Part shown: positions 56,519 through 64,000 of the stretch, one piece after another | How positions within the stretch are numbered: the first letter of the stretch is position 1 | How the letters are laid out: each line of letters opens with the position of its first letter | Assembly (NCBI GenBank): GCA_014218235.1 | Contig: CM024760.1 | Coordinates: 64,544,961-64,608,960 of the forward strand | Origin: Colocasia esculenta | Taxonomy: Eukaryota; Streptophyta; Magnoliopsida; Alismatales; Araceae | DNA length: 64,000 nucleotides | Direction of reading: 5' to 3' | The notes under the pieces: model-generated | The model's input: the letters and a program-made list of their open reading frames with translations, nothing else | The model's database searches: none | Told to the model about the DNA's origin: nothing | Translations under genes and position numbers: made by a program

Positions 56519-59191
56519 TGTCACGTCCTAATAAAAGGCTATTTATCGGAAGTGACAGAAAATAGGCACAAAAGGTAATATTAATTTGTCCATTCATAAT
56601 GTCATATGTAGAAGCCTTATTACACAAGCACTCCTCATAACAACTAAGTGAGGAGTAGATTAAAACAAACTCTATGTATTACATCTTGTCTCATATTACT
56701 AAAAAGAATAGTAAAAGTTGGCTTGGCTTGACACGACCATTCACTCAGCACACATGCCCTTAAGCTTCACCCCCATCTGAATTACCTAAAAAGGGGAGGA
56801 AATAGTGAGCTAACTAGCCCATTAGAATTCAAATCCATAATTCAAGGGTCAATACATGATAGCCAAGGCAAGGATAAAACAGATATCAAAAGACAAGATC
56901 AAATATCAGACAGTAAACTTGACACAGTGATGATAAAACACAGGGCATGTTCAAGTATATAGCTCAAAATTGGCTCACTTAACAGATACATAGTACAGGA
57001 ATTATGATGACCATAATTAAAAAGTATTTGATGCAATGCCAGACATCCCGATGCCCTTTATCATTCTGCGCGGTCTGAAGATGAATTTGGGTGCTCCTCC
57101 CAGGACTAGACCAGCCCTATTTGCACAAGCATATTAATCAAGGGGGTCCAAGGACCCAATAAATGTCAACATCATCAGTTAATCACATCTCACAAGGTGT
57201 TCAAGCATATGAACTCTCAGGTTGTTAGGTTTTATAACTCAGTTACCGAATACTAGAGAATAAACTCAATCAGAGTACTATTCGTAATTGACAGTGTTAA
57301 GAATAATTAAATGGTGGTTAAGGTACACACTGTGGTAAATGTTGCTGTAATATGATAGTAAATACAAAGGTAAATAAGTGGGTAGCTTTCTATACTAATA
57401 GGTTGTCGTGTTAATAAGGATTCATACAAGAAAGATTGTTGAAACTCAGTTCAAGACAGCATGTGTCGACAGCCAGGAAGTGGCTATCGACAGATAGAGG
57501 CTTCCAGAACTAGGTTTGCTGGTCTGGGAGAGCATTTGTCGATAGCTATGGGCTGGCTGGTTACAGATAGCAACAGACCCAGAAATCTGACGCTCTGGGA
57601 GACTGGGCCTGTGGACAGGTATGGGCTGCCTATCGACAGCCGCCAGTTCTCCTTTTAGAATGACTTTGAATACACTTAAAGAACACCAATTATGGATCCT
57701 ATGGATCAAGGAATGAATTATATCAAATAGAAGAATCTAATGGTAGTTCTCACAGTGTTTTATAAGTTAAACAAGCAAAATAACACATGAGGTTTATGAT
57801 CCGTACTTATCTAGCTAGAAACTACCCTGACATAGTACTGAAGTATGGCCTTTAGAAAAATAGTTCAATGGAAGATTCCTACTAGAGGAATACCAAATCT
57901 CAAAGTATCTTACATTTTCAAATCAAGGCTTAAGGTACAAGCGTCGAGCAGAAGTTAGTCATACTGTTCTGAAGATGTTAAGACTTCTAATAAAACTCTA
58001 TAACATGGACATGGATCAAGGGTGAAAGAAGAAGAGAAATATTGATCTCACAGTGAAATAAGGATCTTCTCCTCCCTAACATGAAGGTGTTTATTACTAC
58101 TGAGGGTAAAATAGAGGAGTTATAGGTATAGTAGCTGGATCACTCAGTAAACGTTTCCCATCATGTATAGAGGACAGAACTGGAGAGAAGAATATGAATC
58201 CTACCTTACTAAACAGATAATCTTTCACACGTTCTCAACGAAAGAACCTAAACCAGCAAGAGAATAGCTTCTCCCCAAAGTTGATGGCGTGCCAGCAATA
58301 TCTACCCAAAGTGGAAGCAGCTATAGTAGTAGCACACACAGGAGCAGAAGTATGTTGCAAGTGCAACGGAGCTTGCAACTCCCAGCAACTCCTCTAGCAG
58401 CAGTCCTAGTAGCTCCTCCAACAACACTTCTGGCAGCAAGAAGTAGTGGAAGACATGAATAGGAGCAAGAAGAAAGGGTGTAGAAAGGTGTGTGCGAAGG
58501 GAGGGAAGCGGCTTTTATAGCCCAGGAAAGTTCCTATGCATGAGGACGCTTCACTTGTGCAGGAGTAAACAGTAAAACCCCTTAGTTTTTACTGTTACAC
58601 ATGGCCCATGCTCCCAATCTCACACCCACCCCTCAGCCCTCAACGTGTAAGAGGTTTAACCCACCATGACATGAGCTTGCATCACCCAAGATACGTCATC
58701 CTGTAAAATCCCAGAAATAGTTTACGTAAATGAGCCATAAATCAACTGACCCAATAATCCTTATGCAAATGTATCCAAATGATATCCATTTGTGCTGAAA
58801 TTTCAGGCATATACTAATGTTATGATTTTACAAATTATGGTAATTTTAGTTTAATTTTTAGATTTTTTTTATACTTGGTGAAAAATCACCCGGAAAATAG
58901 TTGCGTCGACTTAATCTCGAAATCTGCACATCCACAAATCCGGATATTTACATTTTTTGATATCTCCACATTTTTCTAGAAATTATGGTATTCTTGGATT
59001 TCATTTTCGTTACAGTTTTTCAGTGTTGCCTTGTGGGAGCGCGCACGTCTGAGTACGACACTAGAATAATGTTTATTACTGCTAATCATTCCTAAGTATC
59101 AATTATTTCATTCTAATATAAATGGTTATGTTCAATAACCTTATTATTCATGTTTTGCAATAAATATTTTTTTTTTCTTCGGGGTGTTACA
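56519..59191 (-). repeat. 3' LTR of Gypsy element 4 (2673 bp)
   Basis: On the plus strand it begins TGTCACGTCC and ends GGGGTGTTACA. The sense-strand TATA box (TATAAAA) is at about 58513-58519. The palindromes at 57465-57637 lie about 0.9 kb downstream of it, in the transcribed part. No coding sequence. Confidence 0.88.
57465..57637. promoter_or_regulatory. GTCGAC-type palindrome pairs in a Gypsy LTR
   Basis: Cores at 57465/57486 (GTCGAC/ATCGAC, 21 bp), 57538/57560 (GTCGAT and a degenerate GTTACA, 22 bp) and 57611/57632 (GTGGAC/ATCGAC, 21 bp). Flanks resemble element 1 (TCGACAG). The pair rule is thus found outside Copia, though with more decay. Unlike in the Sireviruses, these pairs are downstream of the TATA box. 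Confidence 0.5.
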
Positions 59192-59204
59192 ACTCTCCCC
59201 CACT
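59192..59204 (-). promoter_or_regulatory. Polypurine tract of Gypsy element 4
   Basis: The minus strand reads AGTGGGGGAGAGT directly before the LTR start TGTAACAC. Confidence 0.8.
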
Positions 59205-59249
59205 AAAAGAAATTTGGTCCTCCAAATTTTAATACTTAAGTGTATGATT

Positions 59250-60640
59250 ACTTACTTGGAAATAATTCTGGGTACTTGAACTTAATGGAATCTTCTAGTT
59301 CCCACGTTGCTTCTTCTTGTCCTCGCTTATTCCACTGAATCTTTAATAAAGGAACTTCCTTGTTCCGAAGTTGCTTGCTTTTTCGATGGAGGATCTACAC
59401 TGGTCTTTCTTCATATGCCAAATTTCCTTATATATTCAGATCTTGATATTCAATAATATGTTCTAGATCATATACATATTTTCTTAACATTGACACATGA
59501 AAGATATCATGTACATTGGACAATTGTGGTGGGAGTGCCAGTTGGTATGTCATTTCACCAACTCTCTTCAATATTTCAAAGGGTCCAATATATCTTGGAC
59601 TCAACTTTCCCTTGATACCGAATCTTTTGATTCCTCTTCGGTGTGATACTTTAAGAAATACATGCTCACATTGGTGAAATTCCAGTTCCCTTCTATGTCG
59701 ATTGGCATAACTTTTCTATCGGTCTTGAGCAGCTTTCATCCGATCTTGTACCAACTTGATGATTTCTATTGTCTCTTGGATCATTTCAAGTCCAAGAATA
59801 TGCGTTTCTTTTAGTTCTACCCAACACAATGGTGATCGACACTGTCAACCATATAATGCTTCAAATGGTGCCATTTGAATAGTAGACTAATAGCTATTGT
59901 TATATGCAAATTCTATAATTGCTATGTGAGTGTTCCAGTCATTTCCGAATTCTAATACATAAGCACGGCACATATCCTCAATAATCTGATTCACCCGTTC
60001 AGTCTGTCCATCAGTTTGAGGATGAAATGCGGTACTAAATTTTAACTTAGTTCCCAAAGCATCTTGCAACTCTCTCCAAAAATGCGAAGTAAATCTTGCA
60101 TATCTGTCAGAAATTATGCTCTTTGGAATTCCATGTAATCACACAATTTCCTTCATGTACAATGCTGCTAAAATATTAACAGACCATCTAGTCTTTATCG
60201 CTAAGAAATGAGCTGATTTAGTAAGTTTGTCAATGATTACCCATAAAGCATCAAGTCAATTCATGTTTTGGGTAATCCCACAATAAAATCCATACTAACG
60301 CTGTCCCATTTCTATTCTAGTATCTCAAGTGGTTTTAGTTTTCCCGCCGGTTTCTGGTGTTCTGCTTTAACTTTCTGACATGTCAAACATTTAGCTATGA
60401 AGTCAACGATGTCTTTCTTCATATTGCACCACCAGAAATATTTCTTTAAGTCCTAATACATTTTGACAGCTCCGAGGTGAATAGTATAATGTGATCGATG
60501 AGCTTCTTCTAAAATTTGCTTCTTGATTTCAGAGTTATCCGACACACACAATCTGTCCCAGAACTGAAGATTCCCATGAACATCTTCACTAAAATCAATT
60601 CTAGAAGCCAATTTTCTCTAATTTCTACCAATGCAAGATC
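59250..60640 (-). pseudogene. Integrase and C-terminal region of Gypsy element 4, heavily decayed
   Basis: A readable piece at 59887-60069 gives KLKFSTAFHPQTDGQTERVN and an IIEFAYNNSY-type end, the middle of a Gypsy integrase core. Left of it, broken frames still show GKLSPRYIGPFEIL, LALPPQLSNVHDIFHVSML and QEEATWELED, the C-terminal and chromodomain-like part. Right of it, up to about 60640, integrase is full of stops. It is in a different frame from the reverse transcriptase part, so there is at least one frameshift. Confidence 0.75.
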
Positions 60641-60646
60641 ATTGTC

Positions 60647-62632
60647 CTATTGCTCTCCAATTTGCTTCAGTAAATCTGATTGCACTATCAGGTTATTAAT
60701 CACAATTCTTTCTTCATGTGTTTCAACTTTCAAGCTCAATGTGGAAAATTCCTCCAATAATTTCCATTCCTTAACTTGTAACCAAAATATCTTGGCTATA
60801 GGATTTCTGCTGAGTGCATCCGCCACAGTATTTCCTTTTCCGGGATGGTATTCAATCTTGAAGTCATAATCTTTGATATATTCCATCCATCTTCTTTGTC
60901 TCATGTTCAGTTCTTTTTGTGAAAATAAGTATTTTAGACTCTTATGATCGAAGTACACTATGAATTGATTGTCATACAGGTAGTGTCTCCAAAGCTTGAG
61001 GGCAAAAACTACTGAGGCCAATTCCAAATCATGTACTGGGTAGTTCTTCTCGTGACTCTTCAGTTGTCTCGATGCATAGGCAATAACCCTTCCATCTTGC
61101 ATTAGTACACAACCCAGTCCAATATTTGAAGCATCGATATAAACCTCAAATATTTTTCCTTCTATCGATAATGCTAGAATTGGTGTAGATGATAGACATT
61201 CTTTTAACAATTGGAATGCTCGCTCACAATTTTCATTCCACACAAATGCAGTTCCTTTTCTGGTCAACAGTGTAAGAGGTGAGGCAATTCTAGAAAAATC
61301 CTTGACAAACCGCCGGTAGTAACTGGCCATGCCCAGAAAACTTCTAATCTCAGTGAGATTCTTAGGTTGCTCCCATTTCTGTATAGTTTCAATTTTTGAA
61401 GAATCTACTAAAAGACCTTCTTTAGAAATAATGTGCCCTAAGAACATCACTTCCTTTAACCAAAATTCACATTTGCTAAATTTTGCATATAACTTGTGAT
61501 CTCGTAATAATTGCAAAGTGATCTGTAAATGCGTCTCATGCTCTTCCATACTTTTGGAGTAAATCAGTATATCATCAATGAATACAACCACAAACTGATC
61601 TAAATAAGATCTGAACACATCGTTCATCAGACGCATAAATGCATCTGGTTCATTTGTCAATCCAAACGGCATCACTACAAATTCATAGTGTCCATATCTT
61701 GTCCGAAAAGCTGTTTTGTGAATGTCTTGTTCTTGAATTCTAAGTTGATGATAACCAAATCTTAAATCAATTTTGGAAAAACACTGAGCTCCCTACAATT
61801 GATCAAATAGAACATCAATTCTTGGAAGTGGGTATTTATTCTTTATAGTCAATTGATTTAACTGTCAATAATCTATGCATAATCGCATAGACCCATCTTT
61901 CTTCTTCACAAACAGTACCGAAGCACCCCAAGGTGAGGTACTGGGTCTAATGAATCGCTTCTCTATCATTTCCAACAATTGCCTTTTTAGTTCTTTCAAT
62001 TCTTCTATTGACATTCTGTACGGCATTATGGAGATTGGCATAGCTCTTGGTATCAATTCAATTGAAAAATTCACCTCTCTATTAAGTGGTATGCTAGGTA
62101 GCTCTTCAGGGAAAACATCAAGAAATTTCCTTACTACCGGAATATCTCCCAATCCCGTGATATCCTGATTTAATAGGGTTATAGAAGCCAAGTATCCTTG
62201 ACAACCTTTCTGTACTAATTTACAAGCCTTCACTACTGAAATTATTGGTATTCATTTGGTTTGGGGTTTATCAAAGGTCATAGAATAATTGTCCTTTCCT
62301 AGAAAGGTGACTTGCCTTAATTGGCAATCTAAATTAGCATGATATTTGGATAACCAATCCACCCCAAGAATTACATCGTAATCCCACATTTCTAGACATA
62401 TCAAGTCACCAGGAAAATTATGCCCTTTAACTAAAATCCGGCTAGCTGGATAATACTCCTTAAGCTTCTTTCCTTTGTTCAAAGGAGTTGCAACTTCAAG
62501 TTGTGCAGATAATGGAACTGATTGTATCTCTAGAGATCTAGCAAACTCATAGCTAATGAAAGAGAGCATAGCTCCAGAATCAAACAACACAAATGCAGGT
62601 TTTGAGTTTAATAGTAGTGTACCTTCAATCAA
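60647..62632 (-). pseudogene. Gypsy protease / reverse transcriptase / RNase H of element 4
   Basis: One frame interrupted by a few nonsense codons (near 62252, at about 61862 and near 61795). Protease has the intact LFDSGAMLSFIS. Reverse transcriptase shows RFIRPSTSPWGASVLFVKKK, MPFGLTNEPDAFM and the intact catalytic VFIDDILIYS. RNase H has YIDASNIGLGCVLMQDG, VYFDHKSLKYLFSQ and the closing GKGNTVADALSR. Two of the stops correspond to CGA or CAG turned to TGA or TAG, the pattern expected from deamination of methylated C. It is better preserved than element 3, in line with its younger age. Confidence 0.88.
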
Positions 62633-62641
62633 TCCGCCCTC

Positions 62642-63661
62642 CTACGGGGATTCAGGTTCCACTTCCTGAATGGCTTGCAGTCTTCCTTGCTTTACTTGGG
62701 GGTTCTTATTTATTGGTGCTGTCTTGGGCATTGGGCAATCCGGGATTCGGTGTTGAGTGCTTCCACAACGGAAATATGCACCCAATTTACGCCAACAATT
62801 CTCAACCTTATGCCCGATGTGATGGAAATGCTTACAAACATCCTTAATCTCTACCGGAGCTTTGCTTACCTTCTTAGCAGTTTGCTGAACCTTCGGGACA
62901 TTCCCCGACTCATACTTCCTTTTTCGATCTGAAGATCCTTCTCCAGATTTTACTCTAATCTTATCCACAATTTCATTCGCAGCTTCCAGTGCCAAGGCTC
63001 TCATAACCATTTCTGAATAAGTAGTGATCAGGTGAGGAGTTAGCTGCGTAATAAAATTAGGACGCAGTCCATTCATAAACCTTTTAGCCTTCAATTTCTC
63101 CGTGGCTATAAGATGCGGAGCATATTTTGATAACCGGGACAATTGGGCCTCATATTCCGATACCGACATCCGTAATTGCTTTAAACAAGCAAATTCATTT
63201 GCCTTCCGTTCTTGGACTACCTCAGAGAAGTATTGTCGTTAAACAGTTCCACAAACTCTTCCCAAACTAACTTGATTTGAATCCTCCAGGGTAGCCTCTA
63301 CAGTTTCCCACCAAGCACAGGCATCACAATCTAACTGGAATGTAGTCAGACGAACCATTTCTTCTTCTGTACACTTAATCATTGTGAATATCCTTTCAAT
63401 GTCTTTTAGCCAATTTTCGGCCTCATCTGGGTTTGTGCTTCCTACGAATCTCGGAGGGTCTAGACTTCGAAAATCCTTGAATAAGCTTGTCCCATTATGA
63501 CTATTACTTTTGGCTACCGCTTTCATTACTCGGGTAAGATCATGCATGGAACTCTCCATCTTCCTCCAATTAGCGTCACCTCCGTCTTTTACTAAATGGA
63601 AAAAGTAGCTAAAACATCCAATAATACACACATTAATTTCACAATCCACCCAAATTTGCAT
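62642..63661 (-). pseudogene. Gypsy gag of element 4, degraded zinc knuckles
   Basis: Shows DPPRFVGSTNPDEAENWLKD, IERIFTMI and LSRLSKYAPHLI, the Retrotrans_gag signature. Around 63240 one extra base and one missing base restore the frame after a short out-of-frame stretch that contains the stop. The knuckles are damaged: CKHFHHIGHKVENC lacks its second Cys, and YFRCGSTQHRIPDC has Tyr for its first. A TAG at about 62639-62641 separates gag from protease. Upstream sequence to the window edge may encode the N-terminus. Confidence 0.8.
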
Positions 63662-64000
63662 TCATCAAATACACATTTTAAATTCACATAATCACATCAT
63701 TTCCATTCACTAGTCAAATATTTACATCATTACATATACTCACTAGTTCATAAACTAAGATACTACAGTCTTCTCCTTCTAAGTCTTTCATATTTACAAA
63801 ACATCACTTTCACTAACCTCTCACTCCCTATACACATGGGAGTTATATATACAACCAACATTTAACCAAAAAGAGAGGTTTACAAAAGACAAGTCGCTTA
63901 AGTCCCTTTCTAGCTTTGGGTCAGGTCTACAACGGATTCTACTGATGGTGGTTGCTGCTCTCCTCCGGCTCTGTGGTATAGCTCTCTAGCCGCATCAGTC
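63662..64000 (-). other. Gag N-terminal or leader region of element 4
   Basis: No clear conserved motif. A minus-strand run rich in Arg and Ala codons near 63920-63990 may be the basic N-terminus of Gag. No primer site or LTR end is reached before the window ends. Confidence 0.35.

Larger units (their letters stand above)
47431..64000 (-). mobile_element. Gypsy chromovirus (element 3), split by a second Gypsy insertion
   Basis: On the minus strand: 5' LTR (starting beyond the right edge; its last part is 54965-56518), primer site, gag, pol, polypurine tract, 3' LTR (47436-50348). The left flank candidate duplication is TTTTA (47431-47435); the right one is outside the window. Element 4 is inserted in the 5' LTR at 56518/56519. 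Pol order protease-reverse transcriptase-RNase H-integrase is Gypsy, and the C-terminal KILERKV...EEATWE stretch points to a chromovirus, probably Tekay/Del-like. Confidence 0.85.
56519..64000 (-). mobile_element. Gypsy chromovirus-like element 4, nested, 5' end beyond window
   Basis: Minus strand. 3' LTR 56519-59191, polypurine tract, then integrase, RNase H, reverse transcriptase, protease and gag going right; the 5' LTR is outside. The candidate duplication is GTTAA (56514-56518), whose partner should follow the unseen 5' LTR. It inserted into the 5' LTR of element 3, so it is younger. Confidence 0.85.

Overview
This is plant nuclear DNA, almost certainly from a flowering plant. It is packed with nested LTR retrotransposons of both superfamilies (Copia and Gypsy), carries AT, GA and CT microsatellites, and has one compact intron-containing gene with a GT-AG intron. 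The GC-rich exons of that gene hint at a monocot, but I cannot name the species. There is no bacterial or organellar organisation, no tRNA or rRNA gene that I could recognise, and no CRISPR array.

Layout. 1-1920: 5' part of a minus-strand element in which a Tat/Athila-looking LTR and primer site are joined to decayed Copia coding sequence. 2550-3094 (minus): the only convincing host gene, a two-exon gene for a 139-residue secreted, probably GPI-anchored protein. 3738-12795: a decayed large LTR element bounded by the target duplication TAACA. Its first LTR carries a nested solo LTR (4080-6404, duplication GCAAG), its interior is G-poor and non-coding, and its second LTR is rearranged. 12796-20129: fragments of Gypsy LTRs, a LINE-type RNase H tail, a Gypsy polyprotein tail and microsatellites.

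20130-31543: a complete minus-strand Sirevirus-like Copia element (duplication AAGTA) with LTRs, primer site, gag, pol, an extra env-like ORF and polypurine tract. 31620-44893: a second, younger Sirevirus-like element on the plus strand (duplication ATAAG), only 81 bp away. Both have the order LTR-PBS-gag-pol-env-like ORF-PPT-LTR, and both are broken by stops or frameshifts. 44894-47430: unassigned DNA with CACTA-like subterminal repeats and a CT tract. 47436 to the right edge: a minus-strand Gypsy chromovirus whose 5' LTR is split at 56518 by a second minus-strand Gypsy element (56519 to beyond 64000).

The most unusual signal is not a gene. Both Sirevirus-like elements, and one Gypsy LTR, carry many copies of a GTCGAC-centred palindrome arranged in pairs whose start-to-start spacing is almost always 21 or 22 bp. 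Pairs sit upstream of the LTR TATA box, in the 3' part of gag and ahead of the env-like ORF. The flanking bases differ by element (CTGTCGACAG in one, mainly GTGTCGACAC or AGGTCGACAC in the other), while spacing and location are kept. The second Sirevirus also has a run of about eleven consecutive short inverted repeats with differing stems in its LTR leader, which looks like a structured RNA domain.
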